Positions 25,575-33,286 of a stretch of DNA of 39,570 bases are shown here, piece after piece. This DNA comes from Mycobacterium simulans. GTDB taxonomy: Bacteria; Actinomycetota; Actinomycetes; Mycobacteriales; Mycobacteriaceae. The position numbers were made by a program, and so were the translations under genes. Numbering within the stretch: the stretch's first letter is position 1; every line of letters begins with the position of its first letter. The DNA lies in the NCBI RefSeq assembly GCF_900232995.1, contig NZ_OCVX01000007.1, forward strand, positions 305,343-344,912. The letters run 5' to 3'. The notes beneath the pieces were generated by a model that saw only the letters and a list, made by a program, of their open reading frames with translations, was not told the DNA's origin and did no database searches.

Positions 25575-27348
25575 GGGCCGCTTCGATCGGCGGAGCCATG
25601 TCGGCCAGCGATGCACTGACGAACTGGCCTGCAGCGTTGCGGCGCGACGCCACAAGCGGTTCCACCGCCTGATCGACGTACGTAAACACTTCCAGCACGA
25701 TCGGACCGGAAAGGCCTGGGAGCAACAATTCGTCCAGCACCTTGTCGAGTTCGGCCGGCGACCGCGCGCTGCGGTAGGGCAATTCAAACGTCGCGGCCAG
25801 CGATGCGTAATCGGGAATGAAGACGCCATTCGATCCGTCTGTGCCGAGCTTTCTGCCCTCGAAATAGCGATCGTGCGTGGAGCGGATGGAGACGTAGCCG
25901 TCATTGTTGTTGATCACATACAGCACCGGAAGGCTCTGCGCCTTGAGCGTCGCCAGTTCGGAGACACACATCATCGCGGATCCATCGCCAGTGACCGCCA
26001 GAACAGGCCTGCGCGTGGCGGCGGCCGCGCCAATGGCCAGGGGCAGCGCCATACCCATCGCGCCAAAAGACCCTGACGAGATGTAGTGTGCGCCGTCGGC
26101 AGGGAAATAGTGCTGCGCCAGCGCATACCAGACGATGCCCGCATCGGTAACCGCGGCCGAAAAACGATCCGCGCGAGCGTCCAGCGAGGAGACCGCGCGG
26201 TAAAGGCACATTCGGCCGGGCACTTCGGCATGTGCGGGATAGGGCAGCAAGTATTTCTCGCGCCACTCGCCGCAAATCGTTCGCCATTCATTCCAGCGCG
26301 CCGACTCGGCGCCGCTGAGCGCCGCGATCAACGTGTCGGCGGCAGTCTGTGCCGACAGCCCGAAGGCGTCGTCGACGAGCGCCCGGCGCGCGGCGAGCGT
26401 GTCCGGGTCGCATTCAAACCAGATCTTGCGGGACGGCGAGTCGGCGAATTGCGCTGCATCCCATCCGATCACCTGCTGATGCAGGCTGGTACCGATCGCA
26501 ATCAGCAGATCGCAATTCATGAGTGCGAGATTCGCCGAGCGGTTGGACTTGATCCCGGGGGAGCCAAGGTAGAGGGGGTCGTCGCGGCGGCCCGCTTCGC
26601 GTCCGAACTGCGTACATATATAAGGAAGGCCGGCGGCTTCGAGCGCCTTCAAAAGCGCGCCCCGGATGCCCGCGCGAACGACACCAATCCCCATGAGAAC
26701 TAGTGGGCGTTTTGCATCGCCCAATGCGGCGTCGAGCGCCGCGCGCGCGGGCGCGGCGTCGGCCTCCGTGGATCGGGTGGCACTGGCGGAAGGCGGTGAT
26801 CGGCGATGCGCAGGCGCAGCGGCGCCCTGCACGTCGAGGGGTATCTCGATAAGGACGGGCCCCGGTCGTCCCTCCTGGGCGATGCGGAGGGCGGTTTCGA
26901 TTTCCTCGGCCGCCGTCTCGGCGGATCGGAGCACCACCACGTGTTTGCAGATGGGCGCGAAAGCGCGGGTGGTGTCAAACTCGAAAGTGCCGTTCTGGCG
27001 AAGCGGAAGCCCCTGAATGGTCGAAGCATCCGCGGATTTGACCTGGCCGGCGATGAACAGGACGGGCGAACTATCCTGCCAGGCAGCCGCCACGGCGGTG
27101 AACAAGTGCGCCGCGCCAGGGCCAGTGGTGCCGATGGCAACACCGTAAGGTTTGCCAGAGCGCGCATATCCGTCGGCGGCGACGCCGGCGAATTCCTCGT
27201 GGTGGGTGGATATTAGCCTCACGTCCGGCGAGCGCGCGATCGCGTCGACTAGAAACATGATCCCGCCGCCTGTCACGCTGAAAACGGTGTCGACGCCATC
27301 ATGAGCTATGCGTGCGATCAGCAGGTCGGCGACAGTCATGACGCTCAT
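25567..27348 (-). CDS. ThDP-dependent enzyme (acetolactate-synthase fold), putative acyl transferase to keto sugar
   Basis: 593 residues from ATG (27348) with GAGGG upstream. All three domains of the pyruvate-oxidase/acetolactate-synthase family are present: the N-terminal PYR domain with catalytic Glu51 (HHEEFAGVAADGYAR), the central domain (~200-340), and the C-terminal PP domain with the ThDP motif GDG (454-456) to NN (480-482) and FGAMGMALPLAIGAA. It is not the housekeeping acetolactate synthase: it is separate from any small subunit and sits first in a sugar operon opposite rfbFGH. In yersiniose synthesis the ThDP enzyme YerE adds an acetyl group from pyruvate to CDP-4-keto-3,6-dideoxyglucose. 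I infer a similar C-C bond formation here with a 2-keto-3-deoxy acid as donor. Confidence 0.85.
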   Translation of the reverse strand: MSVMTVADLLIARIAHDGVDTVFSVTGGGIMFLVDAIARSPDVRLISTHHEEFAGVAADGYARSGKPYGVAIGTTGPGAAHLFTAVAAAWQDSSPVLFIAGQVKSADASTIQGLPLRQNGTFEFDTTRAFAPICKHVVVLRSAETAAEEIETALRIAQEGRPGPVLIEIPLDVQGAAAPAHRRSPPSASATRSTEADAAPARAALDAALGDAKRPLVLMGIGVVRAGIRGALLKALEAAGLPYICTQFGREAGRRDDPLYLGSPGIKSNRSANLALMNCDLLIAIGTSLHQQVIGWDAAQFADSPSRKIWFECDPDTLAARRALVDDAFGLSAQTAADTLIAALSGAESARWNEWRTICGEWREKYLLPYPAHAEVPGRMCLYRAVSSLDARADRFSAAVTDAGIVWYALAQHYFPADGAHYISSGSFGAMGMALPLAIGAAAATRRPVLAVTGDGSAMMCVSELATLKAQSLPVLYVINNNDGYVSIRSTHDRYFEGRKLGTDGSNGVFIPDYASLAATFELPYRSARSPAELDKVLDELLLPGLSGPIVLEVFTYVDQAVEPLVASRRNAAGQFVSASLADMAPPIEAAHV

Positions 27349-27489
27349 CACTGGACCCTCGTGCGCGTTGAATCCTGCTTCGTCGCCCCGCATTCGACCG
27401 CTGTCCACGCGCGGCAACATCCGTCGGACGGGCTCAATGGATTAAGTCTCTCCTGGCTGATCGACTGGTCTGTGAATTGTCAGGCGCGG
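27349..27489 (-). promoter_or_regulatory. Upstream region of the five-gene sugar operon
   Basis: 141 bases between the operon start and the end of the GtrB-type gene. The minus frame is open from a TTG at 27420 but carries no recognisable extension. AT-richer sequence (27423-27530) covers both the 3' end of the upstream gene and this gap and is the likely promoter area. No -10/-35 pair was convincing. Confidence 0.35.
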
Positions 27490-28428
27490 TCATATGCCGA
27501 CCTTCCTAGAAATAATGAAATTGGGTCGTTCTTTTACTTCCTCGTAAATGAGCGCGAGGTACTCGCCTACGACCCCGAGTAGCAAGGCAACTACCCCAAA
27601 CCCGATCAGCATGACGCAGATAAGCGAACCGAATCCGGGGAAGGGCACCCCGTACAAAACGAATCGCGCTGCGAGCACGAAGACGGCGACTGCCGCGATG
27701 GCACTCAGGAAGAAACCCGTGAGCGTAATAAGACGCAGCGGCACGTAAGAGTGGGCGAGGATGCCTTTCCCCGCTAGATCGAGCACCGTGAGCGTGTACG
27801 CCTTGGAATCCCCGGCGAAGCGGGGCGCCCGCTTCATCGGCAGACCGATCGACTTGAAGCCAACCCAGGAGAACAGACCGCGGACGAAACGGTTGCGCTC
27901 GTTCATCGACCGAACCGTTTCATAGACTTTGCGGTCGACCAAGCGAAAGTCGCTGGCGTTGCTGGTTATTCGGTCGTGTGTGAGCCTGCCGGCCAGCCAA
28001 TAGAACAGCTGCGAGTTCATCCGGCGAATAGGGCCGGTGCCAGTCCGCTCGGTGACTACTCCGTACACGTTCTCGTAGCCCTGCTCCCACGCGCGGATCA
28101 TCTCCGGGATGAATTCGGGTGGGTCCTGTAGGTCGGCGGTCATGAGCACGACGGCGTCCGCGTCGACCACATTGAGGCCGGCGGTCAGACCGCCGTCCAT
28201 CCTGAAGTTGCGGGCCAGTTGCAAGATCTTGAATCGGGGGTCTGCCTCGTGGATGGCGAGCAGCTTGTCCATCGTGTCATCACTCGAGCCGTTTTCCACG
28301 ATGATCGCCTCGAAGTCGTACTCCGGCTCTGAGTCGAACACCTTCGCGAGCTGGCGAGCTAGTTCCTCGACGCATTCGCTTTCGTTGTAGGCGGGAGCGA
28401 TCACAGCGATCTTTTTCTTCACTGCCAC
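27490..28428 (-). CDS. GtrB/DPM1-type polyprenyl-phosphate glycosyltransferase (copy 1)
   Basis: 312 residues from GTG (28428), 5 nt after GGGAG; GTG 28422 is an alternative. It is a family 2 GT-A enzyme: IAVIAPAYNESECVEEL, VENGSSDDT, LARNFRMDGGLTAGL, MTADLQDPPEF (DxD-like metal site), then RFVRGLFSWVGF and two C-terminal TM helices (LITLTGFFLSAIAAVAVFVL; LICVMLIGFGVVALLLGVV). This is the layout of GtrB/ArnC enzymes, which load a sugar from an NDP-sugar onto polyprenyl phosphate on the cytoplasmic side. A GtrA flippase would then move it (two GtrA proteins lie at 31743 and 34333). It starts 2 bases after the rfbF stop, so it is co-transcribed with rfbF. The sugar is unknown. Confidence 0.88.
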   Translation of the reverse strand: MAVKKKIAVIAPAYNESECVEELARQLAKVFDSEPEYDFEAIIVENGSSDDTMDKLLAIHEADPRFKILQLARNFRMDGGLTAGLNVVDADAVVLMTADLQDPPEFIPEMIRAWEQGYENVYGVVTERTGTGPIRRMNSQLFYWLAGRLTHDRITSNASDFRLVDRKVYETVRSMNERNRFVRGLFSWVGFKSIGLPMKRAPRFAGDSKAYTLTVLDLAGKGILAHSYVPLRLITLTGFFLSAIAAVAVFVLAARFVLYGVPFPGFGSLICVMLIGFGVVALLLGVVGEYLALIYEEVKERPNFIISRKVGI

Positions 28429-28430
28429 AC

Positions 28431-29207
28431 CTACTCCCACACTTTCCACGGCGGTTCTCCGCTGTCCCACAGACTGTTGAGCAGTTGCGATTCCCGGAAA
28501 GTATCCATTGGCTGCCAGAAACCGTGGTGGGGGAACGCGGCGATCTGGCGCTCTTCGGCCAGCCGGAGCAGCGGCTTGTCCTCCAGTACGGTCTCGTCGC
28601 CATCCAGGTAGTCGAAAACTGCCGGCTCGAAAATGAAGTAGCCGATGTTGATCCAGTCTTCGGCCTTGGGCTTTTCCCGGAACGTGGCGACCCCGCCGTC
28701 TTGGTCGAGGTCGATGACCCCGAACCGGCTCATCGGCTGCGTTGCCGTAACGGTGGCGAGCTTGCCGTGCGCGCGGTGGAATTCCAGCAGGGCGTGGATG
28801 TCGACGTCGGCGATACCGTCACCGTAGGTGCACAGGAATGTCTCATCACCCACGTACTTCTGTATGCGTTTGATCCGGCCGCCCGTCATCGTGTTCAGGC
28901 CGGTGTCGGCGACGGTGACCTGCCAGTTGAACTCGGCATGGGAACCGTGGTACCGGATGCTCGACTGGTCACCGAGGGTGATGGTGAAGTCCAGGTTGGC
29001 GACCCCGTAGTTCGAAAAGTAATTCTTGATGTACTCACTCTTGTAGCCCGTGCACACTACGAAATCCGAGAATCCATAGTGGCCAAGGATTTTCATGATG
29101 TGCCACAGCACCGGACGGCCTCCGACCTCGACCATCGGCTTGGGGCGGAACTCGGTTTCCTCACGCATACGCGTGCCAAGGCCGCCCGCGAGGAGCACTG
29201 CTTTCAT
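28431..29207 (-). CDS. rfbF: Glucose-1-phosphate cytidylyltransferase
   Basis: 258 residues from ATG (29207), the length of RfbF/AscA enzymes (~257). The nucleotide-binding signature MKAVLLAGGLGTRMREETE is followed by RPKPMVEVGGRPVLWHIM, then FVVCTGYKSEYIKNYF, TYGDGIADVD (metal Asp) and INIGYFIFEP. It makes CDP-glucose from CTP and glucose-1-phosphate, the first step of CDP-3,6-dideoxyhexose synthesis. It is divergent from rfbH and rfbG, which carry out the next steps, and followed 2 bases later by a GtrB-type transferase. A minus-strand TAGTGT (29284 to 29279) fits a -10 and would give a ~65-nt leader; this is weak evidence. Confidence 0.94.
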   Translation of the reverse strand: MKAVLLAGGLGTRMREETEFRPKPMVEVGGRPVLWHIMKILGHYGFSDFVVCTGYKSEYIKNYFSNYGVANLDFTITLGDQSSIRYHGSHAEFNWQVTVADTGLNTMTGGRIKRIQKYVGDETFLCTYGDGIADVDIHALLEFHRAHGKLATVTATQPMSRFGVIDLDQDGGVATFREKPKAEDWINIGYFIFEPAVFDYLDGDETVLEDKPLLRLAEERQIAAFPHHGFWQPMDTFRESQLLNSLWDSGEPPWKVWE

Positions 29208-29328
29208 GACGGGTCGTCCAATCTCATTGCGCTTGTTCCCCCAGCGCGGTTTCGCTGACGCGGCGTCGCGCAGGTGACACACTAGCAATGCCGCCAAGCG
29301 CCCGGCGAGGTTTTGCGAGAGCGCTGCA

Positions 29329-29334
29329 TACTAT
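29329..29334 (+). promoter_or_regulatory. -10 element (TACTAT) and AT-rich promoter patch for rfbH
   Basis: TACTAT fits TAnnnT and lies in an AT-rich island (29327-29350) that is unusual here. Transcription would start near 29341, leaving a short leader with GAGGAG (29352-29357) before the rfbH coding frame. No good -35 is seen. The 155-bp gap (29208-29362) is the divergent promoter region for rfbF and rfbH. Confidence 0.45.
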
Positions 29335-29362
29335 ATGAATTACACACTCTTGAGGAGATCTC

Positions 29363-30727
29363 ATTTCAAGACTCGATACCGACATCGGGGAGGGCGGGCT
29401 CGAGGAGGATCGCGACGATATCCTCGCGGCGGTTCGCCGCTATGCGAAGCGCAAGCTCGCGACATCCGAGTTCGTTCCCGGCACCACACCGGTCCCGGTG
29501 TCGGGCAAAGTACTCGACCCGGAAGACTTCGCTGCACTCGTCGACGCGTCCCTGGACGGCTGGTTAACCGCGGGCCGGTTCCATCCGCAATTCGAGCGCG
29601 CTCTCGCTCGGTATGTGGGAGCCCGCGATGCCGTCTTCGTCAACAGCGGGTCGAGCGCCAACCTGTGTGCCCTGAGCGCGCTGACCAGCCCAAAGCTGGG
29701 CAAGAACAAGAAGAGGTTCGGGAAACGGCCGCTCGAACCGGGCGACGAGGTGCTCACCGTGGCCTCCGGATTTCCCACCACGGTCAACCCGATCATCCAA
29801 AACGGGTTGCGACCGGTCGTCGTCGACATCGAGCTGGGCACCTACGACGCCATACCGGAGCGGCTTCGCGAGGCCGTCGGGCCCAAGACGCGGGCGATCA
29901 TGATGGCGCACACGCTTGGCAACCCATTCGACCTGGACACCGTGCAGGAGTTATGTGATGAGCACGGCCTCTGGCTGGTCGAGGACTCGTGCGACGCGCT
30001 CGGCTCGACCTACGACGGCAAGCGCACTGGCAGTTTCGGCGACACCGCGACCCTGAGCTTCTATCCCGCACACCACATCACCACCGGTGAGGGCGGCGCG
30101 GTGTTCGTCAAGTCGGCGCTGGTTCGCAAGCAGGTCGAGTCGTTCCGCGACTGGGGCCGGGACTGTTACTGCGCGCCTGGCAACGACAACACCTGCCAGA
30201 AGCGGTTCGAGTGGCAACTGGGCGATCTGCCGAAGGGCTACGACCACAAATACATCTACAGCCACATCGGTTACAACCTGAAGGCCACCGACATGCAAGC
30301 CGCGTTGGGTGTGTCGCAGCTAGCGAAGATCGACGGATTCGTCCAGGCGCGCAAGGACAACTTCGCCCATTTGACGTCGCGACTGTCCGGTGTCGACGGG
30401 TTGATTCTGCCGGTGGCCACACCCAAGTCGGACCCCTCCTGGTTCGGCTTCCCGATCACCCTCGATCCTGAGCATCCGGCGGATCGCACCAAGTTCATGC
30501 AGTTCCTCGACGAGCGCAAGATCGGCTTCCGTCAGCTGTTTGCTGGCAACCTCGTCAAGCAGCCGGCCTACCGCAACGTCGACTTCAGGATCGTGGGGGA
30601 CCTGACCAACACCGACATCGTGATGAACCGGACGTTCTGGGTGGGGACCTTCCCCGGGCTCACCGGACCGATGCTCGACTTTGTGGCCGATTCCATCCGC
30701 GAATACATGGCCGAGGCCGCACGATAG
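29363..30727 (+). CDS. rfbH: CDP-4-keto-6-deoxyglucose 3-dehydrase (E1, PLP and [2Fe-2S])
   Basis: 454 residues if started at ATT (29363). It removes the C3 hydroxyl of CDP-4-keto-6-deoxyglucose, with an NAD(P)H-dependent reductase partner (E3) supplying electrons. The PLP-binding Lys of related aminotransferases is replaced by His237 (SFYPAHHITTGEGG), the hallmark of this dehydrase. The iron-sulfur motif C-x57-C-x-C-x7-C is fully present (Cys210, 268, 270, 278). The conserved N-terminus (DDILAAVRRYAKRKLA, then FVPGTTPVPVSGKV) lies upstream of the first ATG/GTG/TTG in frame (GTG 29498). The frame is closed by TGA at 29351, and GAGGAG sits 5 nt before ATT 29363. So either a rare ATT start is used or the sequence has an error near the start. 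rfbG follows after 2 bases. Confidence 0.93.
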   Translation: MSRLDTDIGEGGLEEDRDDILAAVRRYAKRKLATSEFVPGTTPVPVSGKVLDPEDFAALVDASLDGWLTAGRFHPQFERALARYVGARDAVFVNSGSSANLCALSALTSPKLGKNKKRFGKRPLEPGDEVLTVASGFPTTVNPIIQNGLRPVVVDIELGTYDAIPERLREAVGPKTRAIMMAHTLGNPFDLDTVQELCDEHGLWLVEDSCDALGSTYDGKRTGSFGDTATLSFYPAHHITTGEGGAVFVKSALVRKQVESFRDWGRDCYCAPGNDNTCQKRFEWQLGDLPKGYDHKYIYSHIGYNLKATDMQAALGVSQLAKIDGFVQARKDNFAHLTSRLSGVDGLILPVATPKSDPSWFGFPITLDPEHPADRTKFMQFLDERKIGFRQLFAGNLVKQPAYRNVDFRIVGDLTNTDIVMNRTFWVGTFPGLTGPMLDFVADSIREYMAEAAR

Positions 30728-30729
30728 CC

Positions 30730-31743
30730 GTGCACTATCTGGTCACCGGGCACACCGGGTTCAAGGGGCCCTGGCTGACGCTGCTGCTGCTGAGCCGCGG
30801 ACATCAGGTGTCAGGCCTGGCCCTGGATCCGGACGAGGGCAGCCTGTTCGATCGGGCGGGGCTGGCCGACCAGCTTGTCTGTGACTTCCGGGTGGATATC
30901 CGCGATGCGGAGGCCACTTCGGCGGCGGTAAAGGCGGCTGCCCCGGATGTTGTTGTGCACATGGCCGCGCAGTCGTTGGTCCGCGAGTCGTATCGCAACC
31001 CGCGATACACCTATGAGACCAACGCTTTCGGCACGCTCAACGTGCTGGAGGCCGTCGCGGCCACCCCGTCGGTGCGTGCGCACGTCGTGATCACCACCGA
31101 CAAGGTCTACCGAAATGTCGATCAGGAGGCCGGTTACGTCGAAACCGACCCCCTGGGTGGTGACGATCCCTACAGTGCGTCGAAGGCGATGGCCGATCTG
31201 CTAACCCAGTCGTGGATTCGCAGTTTTCCCGGCGTTCCCACCGCAATTGCCCGGGGTGGCAACGTAGTCGGTGGCGGCGACATCAGTCACGATCGGCTGT
31301 TGCCGGACCTGGTGGCCGCCTATGCGCATGGCCGGGCGCCGCTGTTGCGGTTCCCGCGCAGTGTGCGCCCGTGGCAGCACGTACTCGACTGTCTCAACGG
31401 CTACCTGACCCTCGCCGACGCGTTGTTGGCCGGTTCCGGGCTGGGCCAGTGGAACTTCGGGCCCGGCCGCGACAGCTTCGTTGAGGTTGGCCAGGTCGCT
31501 ACGCTCGCGGCCGAGCTGTGGGGCGGCGGCGCGCACTGGGACCGCCAACCCGGTGACCACCCGCACGAGGCAAACCTGCTTGCTCTCGATGCCGGTAAGG
31601 CCGAACGCGAACTGGGCTGGCGAAATCGGCTCGGCTTTCGCGATGCCGTGACCTGGACGATCGACTGGGCGCGGCGCGTGCACGCCGGTGCCGACCCGCT
31701 CACGGTGACCCGCCAGCAGATCGCCGCATTCGAAAGCCTCTGA
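30730..31743 (+). CDS. rfbG: CDP-glucose 4,6-dehydratase
   Basis: 337 residues from GTG (30730), 2 bases after the rfbH stop. It is an extended SDR with VTGHTGFKGPWL at the N-terminus, the catalytic TTDKVY (T123, D124, K125) in which Lys follows Asp as in CDP-glucose dehydratases, Tyr148-x3-Lys152 (YSASK), RGGNVVGGGD and VRPWQHVLD, the last two characteristic of RfbG/AscB. It converts CDP-glucose to CDP-4-keto-6-deoxyglucose, the RfbH substrate. With RfbF and RfbH the route to CDP-4-keto-3,6-dideoxyhexose is complete except for the E3 reductase. Slightly short of the usual ~360 residues but all motifs are intact. The stop overlaps the GtrA start by one base. Confidence 0.94.
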   Translation: MHYLVTGHTGFKGPWLTLLLLSRGHQVSGLALDPDEGSLFDRAGLADQLVCDFRVDIRDAEATSAAVKAAAPDVVVHMAAQSLVRESYRNPRYTYETNAFGTLNVLEAVAATPSVRAHVVITTDKVYRNVDQEAGYVETDPLGGDDPYSASKAMADLLTQSWIRSFPGVPTAIARGGNVVGGGDISHDRLLPDLVAAYAHGRAPLLRFPRSVRPWQHVLDCLNGYLTLADALLAGSGLGQWNFGPGRDSFVEVGQVATLAAELWGGGAHWDRQPGDHPHEANLLALDAGKAERELGWRNRLGFRDAVTWTIDWARRVHAGADPLTVTRQQIAAFESL

Positions 31744-32219
31744 TGACCGAATTCGATCTGCCCCCCGAGTCGGCGCCGCCGGGGCCGCTGATCCGGCTCG
31801 TCCGCGACCAGCGCGTGGCATTCCTGATAGTCGGGGCGATCAACACCGTCATCGGGTTCGGGATCTTCGTAGCATGCTCGGAGACGGTGGGCCACCTGGT
31901 TGACCACCAGTTTGGCCGGGTCGCGGGATCGCTCGTAACCGTGGGCATCTCGCACGTGTTGGCCGTTCTCTTCGCGTTCGTAATGCATCGAAGGTTCGTG
32001 TTCCGCGTCTCCGGACACGTGCTGCGTGATCTCGCTCGGTTCGAGAGCGTCTACTTAACCGCGTTGGCCATCAACGCCGTCGCCTTGCCCGTGCTGGTCG
32101 AGCTGGGCTTGCACCGCATCCCGGCGCAGGCAATCATCGTGGCGTCGACCACGTTGCTCAGCTACTTCGGCCACCGCCACTTCTCGTTCCGGCGCGGCGT
32201 TACCGACACCTTGGACTAG
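31743..32219 (+). CDS. GtrA-family membrane protein (copy 1)
   Basis: 158 residues; ATG shares one base with the rfbG stop (TGATG). Four TM helices: about 24-45 (VAFLIVGAINTVIGFGIFVAC), 60-80, 98-118 and 125-145. The RRFVFR motif sits between helices 2 and 3 and a matching RHFSFRR lies at the end, the GtrA/DPMS signature. GtrA proteins are thought to flip polyprenyl-phosphate-linked sugars made by GtrB partners. Here it follows rfbG, and a GtrB-type gene lies upstream on the other strand (27490). It resembles the second GtrA at 34333 closely (LIRLVRDQRVAFLIVG against LFRLIRDQRIAFLIVG). It is convergent with the TylF-type gene, overlapping by 4 bases. Confidence 0.88.
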   Translation: MTEFDLPPESAPPGPLIRLVRDQRVAFLIVGAINTVIGFGIFVACSETVGHLVDHQFGRVAGSLVTVGISHVLAVLFAFVMHRRFVFRVSGHVLRDLARFESVYLTALAINAVALPVLVELGLHRIPAQAIIVASTTLLSYFGHRHFSFRRGVTDTLD

Positions 32220-32962
32220 CTGGGCGGCTTGATCAGAATCGCTTGCCCGCCGGTAGCGAGCCGAAGAATTTGAAGCCCCCGATCTTGGGCAAAGCGGTCG
32301 TAACCGATCTTCTGTTGGTAATGGCGGGGCCACCCGTAGTCGTCCATGATGACAATGCCAAAAGGTGAAATCTTCGGCCAGAAGTGCTCAAGCGCAGCGA
32401 TTTCCGGCGCAGTGCAATTCATGTCGAGGTGCAGGTAAGCGATCTTCTCGCTGGTGACATTTTCCAGAGTATCTGGAACGGCGCCTCGAACCAGCCGCAC
32501 AAAATCCATTCCGGCGAAGTTCTTCTTGACGCGTTCGTAGCAGTCGGGGTAGTCCATGTAGCCGGCGTGGGACGCCTCCTCCGGCGTCAGCTGGGCGCGG
32601 TCGAACCCCTGGAAGGTGTCGAGCAGCCAGAAGCGTTTCCCCAGCCGGTCGAAGTCGGTATGCGTGATGACGGCCATCGCTGTACCGCCGTGGTCAACCC
32701 CGCACTCGACGAAGTCGCCGTCGATGGCGGACGCGTGATTGGCGGCCCAGCACAGTACATGGATACGCCAACGGACGTTCCACCTGCCAAATGAGCCGGT
32801 GGCCTTCGCGGCCGCGTAGACGCGCTTGAAGTGCTCTGTCTTGCGAAAGTCTGCGTTGGTTGTGGTGAAAAGCCCGTCCTCGTAGAAGCTGGTCCGCATC
32901 CGCCGTGCCATAAATAGGGTATTGGCAATCGGGTGCGGCAGATTTTGAATAAAGCTTCGCAT
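32216..32962 (-). CDS. TylF/MycF-type sugar O-methyltransferase
   Basis: 248 residues from ATG (32962) with GGGGAG 4 nt upstream. It is a class I SAM methyltransferase of the TylF group: DGDFVECGVDHGGTAM (SAM-binding loop), FWLLDTFQGFDR, AYLHLDMNCTAPEIAALEHFWPKISPFG (metal-binding Asp region) and GIVIMDDYGW. Members methylate hydroxyls of deoxysugars (macrocin, mycinose) using Mg. In this locus a methylated LOS sugar is the likely product. It stands alone on the minus strand between plus-strand genes. The next feature is a 324-bp divergent gap. Confidence 0.86.
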   Translation of the reverse strand: MRSFIQNLPHPIANTLFMARRMRTSFYEDGLFTTTNADFRKTEHFKRVYAAAKATGSFGRWNVRWRIHVLCWAANHASAIDGDFVECGVDHGGTAMAVITHTDFDRLGKRFWLLDTFQGFDRAQLTPEEASHAGYMDYPDCYERVKKNFAGMDFVRLVRGAVPDTLENVTSEKIAYLHLDMNCTAPEIAALEHFWPKISPFGIVIMDDYGWPRHYQQKIGYDRFAQDRGLQILRLATGGQAILIKPPS

Positions 32963-33286
32963 TGATCTCCCCGTGGCTTGGTCACTGCTGCAGTTTCGCC
33001 GAGGTGCAACTATCTCCCGACGATACGGGGCCGGGACCTGACCTGGTGGCAGGGAGCCCGCCGACGGACGAGAAGTGGTACTGGTGTGCTGCTACTGGGG
33101 CCGACCCGATCAAGGCCGCAGCTACCGGCGCCGCCGCCGCGCCACGCCGATCGCCGAAGGATTTCCCCAGCTCACAAGCCCATATCGGCTCGCGCCGGTT
33201 ACAGCCACGTCAGCACTGGGTGAATTCGCCGGGCGATAATCGCGAAAGCCCCCCGCCAGGCGAACCTGAGAATTAGATTAACGGCC
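32963..33286. promoter_or_regulatory. Divergent intergenic region with -10 box for leaderless GtrB gene
   Basis: 324 bases without a recognisable gene; a 104-codon plus frame across it has no family features. At the right end TAGATT (33274-33279) fits TAnnnT and ends 7 nt before ATG 33287, and no ribosome binding site precedes that ATG. The GtrB-type gene is therefore probably leaderless. On the left lies the ribosome binding site of the TylF-type gene. Nothing else is recognised. Confidence 0.5.

Noticed and set aside
24432..25619. Plus-strand open frame of 395 codons over the FucD-like gene
   Set aside because: It is antisense to a gene with a complete active site; the translation is rich in Arg/His/Gln and has no motifs.
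25567..27348. Housekeeping acetolactate synthase (ilvB)
   Set aside because: There is no ilvN/ilvC neighbour, it is embedded in a sugar operon and faces rfbFGH; the fold is shared but the role is probably different.
32963..33276. 104-codon plus frame in the gap before the GtrB gene
   Set aside because: No ribosome binding site and no family feature; the region holds promoters for both flanking genes.
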